NCBI GenBank assembly: GCA_038502055.1
Contig: JAXRKN010000028.1
Location: 248,001 to 312,000, forward strand
Direction: 5' to 3'
Origin: Tanytarsus gracilentus
Lineage: Eukaryota; Arthropoda; Insecta; Diptera; Chironomidae
DNA: 64,000 nt
Shown: positions 11,332 to 23,514 of the stretch, piece after piece
Numbering within the stretch: position 1 is the first letter of the stretch
Layout of the letters: each line of letters starts with the position of its first letter
Program-made: the position numbers and the translations under genes
The notes under the pieces: model-generated
The model's database searches: none
What the model saw: only the letters and a program-made list of their open reading frames with translations
Told to the model about the DNA's origin: nothing

Positions 11332-14300
11332 GTAAGAAAAATATTACGGGGGTGCAAAAAAATATAAAAAATTTATTGCATTAAGTTGTGAAAAAATTGA
11401 AATTCTAAGAAAAGAATTTGAAAGAAAAAAAAATAAGAAAAAGTGTTAAAACTCTTGACTTTGAAAATATTCTCAAGAAAAAAATCTGAGGTTTGTGTCA
11501 TAAGTGAATCAAAGTTTAAAAATGTTAATTCATTTTTTTAAAAAATTTTAAAAAATTTAAAATTGTTAAATATTTTAAAATTAATTTTTCTTAAGAATTT
11601 TTAATTTAAATCAAAAAATTACATAACAGATCACAAGTCATATTTTCCTAATGATCTTGCAAAATGATTTTTAAAATATTAATATTTGTTAATCTTTCAT
11701 TTAATGTAAATTAATGTGCTAAACTCACCTAAACGAGATGAGTACACATGTTTAACAATGGAAATTTTTTGAAGAAAGACGACGAGCGTACTGTCGAGGA
11801 AACACGCATGTTTATTCATGTGATTTTGCATATTTTTTTCTCAAGTCATATGAGAGAGAAAAGTACCAAAAAAATGAGTGAAAAAATTGTTCAAACAGAA
11901 ATTTTTCGATAGAATAAAAATAAGTGTGAAATATTTTAATATTTATTTTTGATAAAATTATCACTCGTCTAATTTAGATGTAGTTCAGTTGGTTATGAAT
12001 GCATAAAAATTTGTCGAATCATTAAAATGTTATTTAATTCATAGATTGGCATATTGCAAGTAAAAGTTAATTTTAGTCTCCACTCATAACGCTAATAATT
12101 AACATTAATGATTCCGCCAAACCAACTCAAATGCATCTCTCAGGTGCAAAATGCACATTCGGACGTCGAGAGTGCAAAAGAAATGAATTAAAGAAAATAA
12201 TTGCTGGAAATTGGTTTGATTGTATAAGAGAGAATGATTGTCGGAATTGTATGCACAAATATAAAATAATCACTTCATCATGCACATCGGGTAGCTGGTG
12301 GTCAATCGCTTAAAATTATTATTCACTTATCGAATTGTTTCAAAATAGTATTGAAAGTCGTTGATGAGAGTGCGAAGGTGACCCACATGGTATTTAAATA
12401 GTGCAAGTGATTGGTAAATTTTTATTTGCTTTTGTGGCGCCCAATTATGTGTGCATTAAATTTCTTTGTGTCGACGGTCAGAATTTTAATTAAATTTTTA
12501 TAAGAAACAAAATTTAGTCTTTAAATTTTTATTCAAATTGATCGACTTCATCGCTTTATGTCTCAAAATTATTTTTAGTCTATCCAAACGTGACATGTGT
12601 TTGCGAACATCATGTGTGTACACCTCATATTATTTCGATCAATATTCTATAGTTTGTCTGTTGCAAATAATTTTGTCAATAGACATTTTCGAACGTGAGA
12701 TGAATCCGTTAAGCGCCATGTGATGTATCTCTCGTGGAAAGAAAACGTAATCATGATGTTCATTTCGACAGCTGTTGAAACGAAAGAAAAATATTAGCAA
12801 GCATATCGAGGGAAATAGCGAACAATGTCAAGTTTATCCGGCATTGGGTGCATTATGCAATGTCTTTTCGCGATACCCTGCTGATCAAGATAACTTTTAT
12901 TGCCAAGTTTATGAGATTATGTATGTTTGTGTAAGAGATCGAAGTCTTGAGACAAGAACGTTGAAAAGGCAATGCATTAAAATTTAAATGCACAATTGCT
13001 AACAATTGAGTTTCAAAAATTTATAAAAATTAAATAAATTTTTTTATTCTACAATTTTGTTAATTTTAATTTAAAATTAAGTATTTCAAATTTTTTCGCA
13101 TGTCATTTAAATTTTTTAAAAATTCATAGAACGTTTTTTTCATATTATTTCATGTTGGTACATGTGCAACATAGATCTCTCGAAGACTAACTGTGAGTAC
13201 GTGCATGTGACGGAATTTGGCATACATAATTTTTTCTCCAAAAGTTTATTCAACTTTAATATTATGCACACACACGTTAATCGAGACCTTGATCGTGAAA
13301 AATTGATGAAAAAAATATTTCCTACCTCACGGCATAAAATGCTGTTTTTACTTTTATTCCTCACTTTGAGCTTGATGACTTTAACCTGCTCACCTACATT
13401 CCAATCTTTCGATTAAAATTGTTGCGCAACATTCGATATATAAAATTACCTAAAGTTGCGACTGCAATGGCAAAAAAGTAGGTTTTGAGCGGCATCGAAA
13501 ATGCAATTTTGTGACGTGCGGCAAGCCTCGAAGTGCCTTAAAGGAGGTGATCAAGTATCAATTTATATGCAGATCTGCATGTGCGTTACAAGCTCGCGGA
13601 GATTTTTTCCATCACGTTGCAAAATCGAGTACGATAGTTCAGGAAAAAAGCTATTAATGCTGTAAAATATATAAATAGACCTTGCTTGGTAAACGCTTTT
13701 CGATGAGATTCATTTTGCTATTAATGAAAAAATCTAAAAGTGGTAAAAAACGAACGTGTCAATTAGCAACACAAGTTAATTTTTATTACTCGTCTAATTT
13801 ACTTTAAGTTTGTTATTTAATTACAAGATTTTATTTTTCTTTCGCTTTGTCCAAAAAGAACGATGATCTCACAAGTTAAGTTCTGAAATTTTATTAAACA
13901 ATACTAAAAGAGATGAATAACAAGATGTGGAAAAAATTTCGTTGACCTGTCCTTGAAAAGTGTTTTATTTGGGATTGAAGCAAGAACAAAAGATTCTGTT
14001 TGCTTTATTTTTATTTAACACTTTTTAATAAAAAATTTTGCTCATGTGCCTTAAGAATTCTTTAGAATTTCCAAGCAATAACAATTAAATTCTTAAAGTG
14101 TTTATGAACATTAAAAAATTTCCCTAACTCACGCGGCATGGAATTTATTGTAACGCGCGTGTTTAAAATTCGTTAAATTTCAGAGCAATAACAAATCTCC
14201 AGCTTGTGATTTTTCTATAAATAAAATTCCCGAATCACGTTGTTAAGATGTAATTGGTGCTAAAAAGAACAGCGGACAATATTTGTGGAATTGGCTTTTT

Positions 14301-15456
14301 TTGCAAGAATTCCCAGTGTGGCAAAAAAAATTTAAATTTATTAAATCTGCTTAATCTTGAATGATTTATATTTTGGGATCGCAACTTGAATTAATAAAAA
14401 ATAATTTAGTAAAAATTTGTTGGTAAAATTGTGAAATTCTTAATTTTGCGGAATATCTTTCTTTTCACGCAGAGCATATCGGTAAGATGATGATGTGCAT
14501 CGACGCGTTGGAGTCAACCGACCTTGAGAGTGAGAAAATTATGCTTTTGCTCTTGAAAAGGTCCACGCTTGAGATTAAATCGTGTGTATACAAAAAGAAT
14601 ATATTAAAAAAGGTCGTTCATGCTCATATAAACCAGTTCTGATAGCCTATAAAAAAGCACAAGGGAAGTGAACTTAGAAATTTGTTTAAATTCTAAAGTT
14701 TGAAAAAATATTTCTGAAATTTTTATTAAATTTAATAATATTTTAATGTTAATTTAAATTCAAAAATATTCAAATTTAAAAAAATTCCTAATTTTCTAGA
14801 ACTTAAAAAAAATTAAAAAAAACTTGGATGCAAAAAATTTTAATTTCCAGCTCTTACTCTAATTTGTAACCACCGAAAGATTTCGTTGCACAATTTTAAA
14901 TTAAAACTTTTATAAACAAAATAAATGTGCCGATGATCTGTGTTTAGCATAAATTTCCAATACTAAAAATGGTAATGAGTCGGATGCGATCTTGAGACTA
15001 ACCCGAGATTTATTTCGTATCTGTTTGTACAAGATGAGTCACTTAAAAGTGAATAAAATCATTATCAAGTTCATGTTCAACGAAAACTTTTATTTGTGAT
15101 GGGTTTGAAACGATAAAAAAGAATGAAAAAGACTTTTAAGGAAAAATATCAAAAAAGTTTTAAATTATTTTTTATCAGAAAATATTTACTCGAGGTGAAA
15201 CAAAAAATTTATCGGCAAAATAAAATTAAATGTCATTTTTGGAGCAGAACATAATTTATGTGATAGCCTCAAGGGTGCTTTATAAGTTTTTTAATTTTAA
15301 ATTTATTGAAAAAATAACGCAATCTATCAAAATTATTCAGCACGTTCTAACCTTAGCGTTCATTACCGAAAATTTATTGGATTTTATTATCACTCGTGCT
15401 GCGGCTCATGACTTGCGAAGTTATTCTTAATAAACACATTAATGTTTTTTTTGCAG
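11332..15456 (+). other. putative 4.1-kb 5' UTR intron of the GMC gene
   Basis: Bounded by a GTAAGA donor and a strong acceptor (poly-T then GCAG) at 15451-15456. It contains no credible coding exon. Open frames at 12131-12313, 12538-12723 and 13162-13416 are short and lack splice context. If the intron model is right, this is where regulatory elements of the gene would sit. Confidence 0.35.
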
Positions 15457-15516
15457 TTCAACCATTCAATTTATGTGGTGCGGAAAAAAATTGAAATTAA
15501 TTGATTGAATGCGAAG

Positions 15517-18500
15517 ATGATGATGATGTGGAGTTCAAGGAACATCCGTGCGAGTCTTATACTACTACTTACTTTACATTTAAGAAATGCACAAAGTCAA
15601 GAGCAGAATCCCTTCCAGTTTCTAATTGAACAAACTAATTATCTCATCTTCAACTCGAGTAGTATCATCGAAGACACAAAAAGTTTCTTTCCATCGTATG
15701 ATTTCATAATTGTCGTAAGTATAAATTATGAGCTGTTAAGTGTTAACAGTTTTTACGAGATTTAACTAAAATAAATAAGAATTTTTTTCAATCGCAAAAA
15801 AGTGTTTCTTCCATTGACAATTTTGTATCAAGTTCATGACCATTTAAATTCAATTTTATTCATGCATTTTTTTAAAGGGTTCTGGTAGTGCCGGCTGTGC
15901 CATAGCTAATAGATTAAGTGAAAATAAAAAGTGGCGCGTGTTACTCTTGGAAGCAGGAAGACAAGAGACATTCCTCACTGATGTACCACTGACAGCTTCA
16001 GGTAATGAAAAAAGAGTTCAGTATGATTATAGAATTAAATTTAGTTTGGTCGTTGATGGAAATTTCAAATTTGTTGTCAATATTTTTTCACAACTATGTT
16101 GAGATAATTTTTGTATTTAAAATCAGCAAGCGCACATTTGGGTGAAAGTACTTCAAAAAACGACAAAGCTGTTAAACTGACTTCATTTGACGTTAAAAAC
16201 CTTTAAAAATCATTATATTCTTGTTAGGCTACAAAAAATATCGCTAAAGTCCGTCCTCTGCTCATCTTTGACTACATTTTTGCATCATGCTTAATTTCAT
16301 TTTTAAACCACTTAAAATAAGTTTTCATGCAACCAGAGGTCTAGTTTAAGCACAAGGCACACATAAATGATTCAAACAATATTTTTAAATGGATACGATC
16401 ACGCCATTGACCATTAAGGTTTTTTTATTTCTGTAAAAATCAAAGGTTACTTTTGATCAAAACTAATTTTCTTGTATTCCCATACAAAATCAGTAATTTT
16501 CAAACTGAAAATCACCCGCTGAGGGGCGCGACGGGGGGGCATAACCAGTACTATTCTTGTTGCCATGTATCTTCTCTACGAGGATCTGGTCTTACATAAT
16601 GGTTCTATTTGGTTCTACTAACTGTAGAGTACTTTTAGTAGATGCGCGATTGTGCATTTTTTGAACACGATTTAGAGGCACTTCCTGCATTGAAATGTCA
16701 ATTTAAAATTTATTTGAAAAATTTTGTTACTTTACTGAAAATTTAACTCTCAGTTTGACTTCATTAGAAAAAAGTTATTAAAATAAAAAGAAATAGAAAA
16801 AGGTTATTTTTTGCAACCTCAATCGGGTTCAACTTTGCAGCTTAGTTTGGATGCTTTCTTACTCTTTTAAGGAAAAAATAAGAGTGGAACCTAATAGAGC
16901 AAGTGTCAAAGAATTATTTTAATGGATCATATCATTGCAAATCTCACTTTCGAAATTTGATTTTTGTCGTTATTTTTCAATATTTTCACCCCAATGTGAA
17001 GCGCTTCAAAAACATCAAATCCACAATTAAAATCAATTTGCTCAAAATCTAAATCATTTTTTATATTTTTCTAGCCAATTCAGCAACTTCTCATAATTGG
17101 GGTTACCACACAGATCCCAACACTCAAAACGCCTGTTTAGGATTGGAAAAAGTAAGAGAAAAAAATTTCGCATTTGATATTTGAAGCACATAATTTTCGT
17201 TTCGATGCAGGGTGTCTGTAATTGGCCAAAAGGTCGAGTGCTCGGCGGCACAAGTGTGTTAAATTTTCTTATTTATACACGAGGAAATAGGTGAGACTTG
17301 AGATGTGTTATTTATGAATTTAATTTATTTACTTATAAAAATAGACGAGATTATGATCGCTGGGCAGAGTTGGGAAATTACGGATGGTCATACAACGACG
17401 TCCTTCCGTACTTCATTAAATCCGAAAATGTCAAAATTCCCTCACTAAGAAATTCACCTTATCGTGGTCGCTCCGGTTATTTGGACATCGAGCACGCTCC
17501 ATTTGTTTCAGCTCTCCACTCGAGTTTTCGTGATGCCGGTTATGAGCTCGGATACGATTACAATGATCCAAATGCTGAACAACAACTCGGATTTTCACTT
17601 GCACAAGCGACAATGAGAGATGGAAGGAGGTTGAGTGCAGCAAAAGCTTACCTTCGATCTGTCGCCGCGAAGAGAGACAACTTGCATGTGTCGATGGGTT
17701 CGTGGGTGACAAAAGTTGTCATTGATCCGTTCACAAAGCAAGCACTTGGCGTTGAATTTGTTAAAAATAAGAAAAAATATTTCATCAAAGCTAAAAAGGA
17801 GACGATTCTTTCGGCGGGAACAATTGGCTCGGCTCAATTGCTTTTATTATCAGGTTTGTAAACTTTTCACACCCAAATTTCTCACTTTTATGAATTCTAC
17901 AGGCGTTGGTCCACGCGAGCATCTTACAGAACTAAAAATACCGGTTTATTCAGATCTTAAAGTCGGCTACAATTTGCAAGATCACGTTTCAATGACGGGA
18001 CTGACATTCCTCGTTAAGCAACCAGTTACAGTGCTCGAACAAAATATGCGACGACCACGTTTTATGCTCGACTATTTGCTTCGTAATAATGGTCCATTTA
18101 CGCTGCCGGCCGGTGCTGAAGGAATTGCTTTTGTAAAGACAAATATTTCATATCTTCCACCTGATTACCCTGACATTGAACTTGTGATGGGCATTGGTGC
18201 ATTTACCGGAGATAATTCTGGATTTTTGAGAGGTGTTTTCGGCGTTCCACAAGCATTTGTCGATCGAGTTTTTGGAAGTGTTAAAGGTCAACATGCATTT
18301 ACAATTGCTCCCGTTCTGATGAGACCAAAAAGTCGTGGCCGAATTTTCTTAAAGAGCAGAAATCCTTTTCATCATCCACATTTACAACCGAATTTTTACT
18401 CAAACCATGATGATTTAGTGATTCTAAGGGAGGGAATTAAAATGGCACTGAGAGTGGGTGAGGCAAAGGCTTTTAAAAAATTCGGAACCAGATTTCATAA

Positions 18501-18853
18501 TGTTCCCTTCATGGGTTGCGAAAATCACGTGTTTAGATCAGGTAAAAATAAAATAAAACTTAATAAAAATAAATTTAATTTCTCACATTTTAGATGAGTA
18601 TTGGGAATGTTGCATTCATAGAATAGCATCGAGTCTACAACATCAAGTAGGAACCGTCAAAATGGGAATTGATAAAGATTCAGTTGTCGATCCTGAGCTC
18701 AGAGTTTATGGCATTAGAAATCTCCGCGTGGCTGATGGCTCAATCATACCTGAAATTCCTGCATCACATACGAACTCTGTAATTTTCATGATAGGCGAAA
18801 AAGCATCAGATTTGATTAAGAAAACTTGGGGATATTTTGGAAAATATGTTTAG
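15517..18853 (+). CDS. secreted GMC oxidoreductase (FAD-dependent)
   Basis: Seven exons (15517-15714, 15878-16001, 17075-17151, 17211-17290, 17345-17853, 17903-18541, 18594-18853) give 628 aa with consistent phases; the 5' UTR continues to an acceptor at 15456. Residues 1 to about 27 form a signal peptide (hydrophobic core SLILLLTLHL). The FAD-binding Rossmann motif GSGSAG is at 67-72, the LLLEAG strand ends about residue 95, the GMC signature GRVLGGTSVLN is at about 141-151, and the C-terminal signature is LRVADGSIIPEIPASHTNS. The presumed catalytic pair is His559 (QHQVGT) and His601 (ASHTNS), spaced as in glucose oxidase. Many insect paralogues have Asn at the second place, so a His-His pair is notable. 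Substrate is unknown: insect members include glucose dehydrogenase, ecdysone oxidase and ninaG. Four tandem ATG codons start the frame; I take the first. It stands alone, not in the usual GMC cluster. Confidence 0.93.
16514..16640. other. GC-rich patch inside GMC intron 2, possible repeat fragment
   Basis: Intron 2 (16002-17074) is much longer than its neighbours and contains a GC-rich block (16514-16545) with runs of G and CG dinucleotides, unlike the AT-rich surroundings. Short near-repeats containing GGTTCTA follow. It may be a fragment of a mobile element, but I find no terminal repeats or coding sequence. Confidence 0.25.
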
Positions 18854-18911
18854 AGTTCTAGTCGTACAAATTTCTCAAAGAAAGTTAAATATTGTGATAA
18901 AAATGTTTGTT

Positions 18912-18917
18912 AAATAA
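18912..18917 (+). terminator. poly(A) signal of the GMC gene
   Basis: AATAAA about 60 bp after the stop codon, the first canonical signal and well placed. Confidence 0.6.
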
Positions 18918-21900
18918 AAAGAAATGATCATGAAAGTTTTTGTGTGGTGCTCATGCGCATTTTTAGGAAATTTTCCAGAGAGCGAGAGAGTGAAAAGCAC
19001 GTTGCTGATAGAATTTCACCACTTCACAGCATGACTGAGAGGAAAATTCTATTTCATTCATTTCGAGTCGTGCAGTCGAACGTGCTGGTTGAGTAACGTA
19101 AAAAAATAAAAATCCGTTAAATTTGATTTACATGCAAAAGGTGATAAAACACCATAAATTTATCGCTTAAAAACATTTTGTGGGTGAAAAAATTCAAATT
19201 TAAGAGAAAAATCGATAAGTGGTAATTTTTGTTAAGCTTTTTTTGCACCCACAACATTGAAAGTCTCTCGTGTATACGCTGATGGTGCTTTATTTGAGGC
19301 AAAGTGAAAAGGAGGAAAATTAAATTTACATACCAGAAAAAAGCTCACAATAGAAGTGAATAAAAGAATCTCATACATAAAAATATCGCTTGTACAATGT
19401 GGATTAAATTTAATATTGATCAAACAGCAACAGTAACAGTTTGAGAGCTTGAATATATCAGGTAAAATATCCATGTCTAATATTTTAAGACACTTTATGT
19501 ACATTCAATATATTTTTTTTCGCTGGAGAGGGATTCAAAATTTAAAACTTTTCCAATTATGCTGTAAAATGTGTTTAAAATTTTCTTTCTCTTTTGTTAG
19601 TAAGCTACACGATGTGTTTACTTCCGATACGTTGCCATAGAAATTATTTTGAAAATTTTCTTCTTTTGAAAGCTTCTTTTTTCCGCATTAACGCTTCAAA
19701 GAAGGAAATGGAAGGAGGGTGAAGTAAAAATTTAAGAGTGACCTCATAAAGAAAAAATAATTCTTTAAAAAAATTGAGAACAGTTTACAATTTTTTACAA
19801 ACTCTTTAAAAAAGAATTTTATATATATTGCTTTTTTTTCTTTTTCAACCTTTATTTTTACACTTTTCATGATGACTCGACAACTTTAAAAAGATTTCCT
19901 TATTTTTGACATCTTTTAAACAAATTTCAATCGCTAATAATTCATTGAATTTTCGACACTTTTGCAAATGTTTGCTTTATCATCAATTTATACCGGATGA
20001 CGATCTTGTTTTGCAAAAGCATGTTGCGAAAAATGAAAAATCAAAAAGACTTTTCGCTTTAAATTTTCTAATTTATCGTCCGTAATTTATCTGACTTAAT
20101 GCTGTTGGCATTTAATGAGCTGACTCTCGGTATTTGTTTATAGATTAAAGAGAAAATGTGCTGGCGAATCAAACTCGAAAATCCTGAAAACAATGTTCGC
20201 AAGTTATAGAGTCAATAAATCGAGTTGTGAGATATAAAACTTATTACATCTGCTGATGTTTGATACAAGCACAATTTTGTGCAATTTATGCATATTTACT
20301 TATATAGCTGCTTCTGTTTTATGGAGTAGCTATTTTGTGTGTGTGTATTTTCTGCTTCTGGCAAGGATACATTTTCATGATGAATTGGTTATGCTTTATG
20401 TGCCCTTTTCGTATTGTGAATTTAATGGAAATTTTAGTAGTGATGTAGAGAAATGTAAACTAAAGTTTGAGATTTGATTAGAAAATGGAAGATAAGAAAT
20501 TTTTAAATTTTGCAAATTTTCAAAATCCAGGAGAAAATTAATTTCAACTTTTCTTCTCTCATAAATTTTAACTCAGCTTCCTTAAATAAGAAATTTTATT
20601 GCCGCCTCTGGCTTTTAAATCATGGCTTCTATGGACTTTTGTTTGCAAACACAGAGAAGGTCAGTAAACATTAGTCAATTATGAGAGAGTTCATGAGTAA
20701 TTTAAAAGAGGATGGAAAAGGTTCATTAATAATGAAAAACTTCACACTGTCTTAGTAAAGCTTTGTTTGTTTTTGCCTTCATAAGCTTCAAACTTCTTTG
20801 TTTTTAATTTTTGACTTAAATAAATTTCCCAAGAGATTTTTACAACGAAATTTCATTAAAGTCTCGCTTTCCTTTGTAAACATTTGAATTCTCTCGTGTA
20901 CACACTTACGCGCACGTACATATCAAATTTCAATTTAAAAGAAAATTCTTGATTTTGCTCTTTTAAAAATAAAATGTTTTGAAAAAGATCTCATGAGAGA
21001 AAGACAAAAAATATGTTTAACTTGAAAGCTTTTTTCTCTCTGCAAATTGTCGCCTCGAGGTGGAAAATGTACGAAGAATTCAACACGTAGTTTTGTAGTT
21101 GTATGACGCTGTGCTATGGCGATGAAAGTGGGACGATAATTACTTTGGGTTTTCCGCTTCTTTGAACTTTAAGTAGCAAAGATGAATGCACTCATAAGTG
21201 AGCTTCAATTTATCGAGAAAATGAACTCAAATGGGTCCAGCAAATGTGACCTTGATGTTAAAAGTTTTCTGCATTATTTTTTAAATGAACAATTTAATAA
21301 AATGGATTAAAAATTAAATTTATAGTTGACTCATCAATTTTTCCAATCATCCCTTATCGATTTCACTTTAAATCAATTTATTAAACCTCGCAACCTTTTT
21401 ACAACATCACTCATTTTTCATGGTATCCTCTCAGCAACCTTTTTCGCCAAATTTCAAAATGAAATTAATCTCAAGAGGTAAAAGAAATTTTTAATTAGTC
21501 TAATTGAGTCGCGATTGAGAGGATGCCAATAATTTATGTCGATAATTAATTGCGAGATTTTCGTCCCACATGACGTTCGGAAGATTCATTAACCTCTTAA
21601 ACACACACCCGATGTGCTCGTCATTTGATGGAGAAATTTTGAGCGGAAAATGCTTGTTGGGAAAAATTTCTCTCTAAACGACATATTTTAAGAGCAAAAA
21701 GGTATTTTTTTTCTCAATTGCCCTTATTTTTCGCCATTCATCGTTCGAAATGGTTGTTGGAGGCTTAAAAGAGAATTTTTTGCTGTTTGTAACAAAAGTT
21801 GAGAGCTTGAAATATTTTTTAAGGTTTGTTTCACTTTTAGTTTATGAAATTTTGTTTCAATTTTTTTTTTCGTTCTAAAATTTAAGCTTTCTAAGTATCG

Positions 21901-23489
21901 AGAATAATGTCTCCAACCTATGAACCCTCACATTATATCCACGCACACACTCACAAAAATATTCAACACCGAATTTGAGGGAATGATTTATGCGTGGCAG
22001 GTTTGGATGTAAGAAAATCATGATGAGTAATGTGAGGTGAGAATTTTTATTTCTATTTAATTGAAGCGCAAAAGGTGGAAATTTTCTCTCTCTCTCTCGT
22101 TTCCACACTCATTATTTCCGCTAAACCACACAGTTAGAATAAAAAAAATGAAGGCGTGAATGCGAAATGAAAGGTGGAGGGAAAAAGTAAAATAAACTTA
22201 TCGATTTTTTCACATTGAGTTGAATTTTTAGTTTCATACTCGTGAAAGTGCTTGTTTACTTGCTCGCTTACTTATCGCAAGTCAGAAATGTTCAAGAATT
22301 TAAGACGAAGAATTTTTTCCATCCTTCCTGCTTTGCACCACGATTCTTTCTCATTCTCTTACATCCATCCGACATTCTTTATCGACGTCATATCTTGTAC
22401 GAAAAAACTCTACAGGCATCATACATGTTCGTATGTTGAGGTGAGTTCAAAAAAGTTTTCAGAAGAATTTCTCTGTTGTTGAAGTTTTCTCACTCTGTTA
22501 AGAAATGTCCTTATTTTTATTAACCTGTCCACTCAATCCTCATCAGATACATTTATTGCCTGTAAGACTATTTCTCCACCCATCACTTGCAGTCATCGAC
22601 AATGAACAACATCTCAGAATTTCTTTTTTTCTGTTATCGTGGTCACATAAATTATGTTTAGCATAAGCGATGTTGATGATGGCATACACGCAAGAACTTT
22701 TTCGAAGAGATTTAGCTTCAAATTGAAAAAGTTTTTTTGGTATCCACGACGTGCCTTAAAAAACGTCTTCATGTCGTGTGATGAGAAAATAAGCTAATTT
22801 TTTCCAGCCATAAATTTATTCAAAAAAAAATATTTTGATTGAGATGAATTGAGCGAGCAATTTAGGGAGAAAAAATTGTTACTTTAAACATAAAAACCTG
22901 CACGTACATCACTAAAAGAAGCAGTGCTCACAATTGTGGCACGTACGGAACAAAAAGCTTTGAAGGAATTTTAAAAAAGATTTTTATGCTAATAGGAAAA
23001 GCGGCGATGCTTGAAATAGTCTACAAGTCGTCATGTTTAAGAGCCTAGAGAATTCTTTAGTTAAGATAATGAGACTTTGGAGTTGGGTTGAAGTACACAG
23101 TATTATTATTCAAATACTCAAAGCGAACGGGGAGAGAGAACTTTTTCCAATAAATTATGAATGAGCAACAAGTTTTATATTCGAAGAAAGAAAGTTTTCC
23201 CCTCTTCAGATTTTATAGTGCTTTCAGGCTCTGCAACATCTTGCGAAGTGCCATTAAATAATAATTTCAAATATTATCATAATTCAAAAATTCTTATGAT
23301 AAAACAGAAATTTTCCAGACGATTTGCAAGCACTTAGAGCTATCGAGATTTAAATTTATTTTATGAGCTTTAAAATATTTTACTAAATGCAATTGAAACT
23401 TTTAAACTTGTTCAACCGGAAAAAAATCCTCAAGTTTTGAAGCTTTCATAAAAAATCCATTAATTTTTCTACCTCGATCAAAGCTGGAA

Positions 23490-23514
23490 AGTCTGTCAGC
23501 AACACTGACAGACT
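23490..23514. repeat. perfect 10-bp inverted repeat (hairpin)
   Basis: AGTCTGTCAG at 23490-23499 and its exact reverse complement at 23505-23514 are separated by 5 nt. Transcribed in either direction this would form a stable stem-loop. No adjacent gene explains it, and it is too short for a microRNA precursor. Confidence 0.6.
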
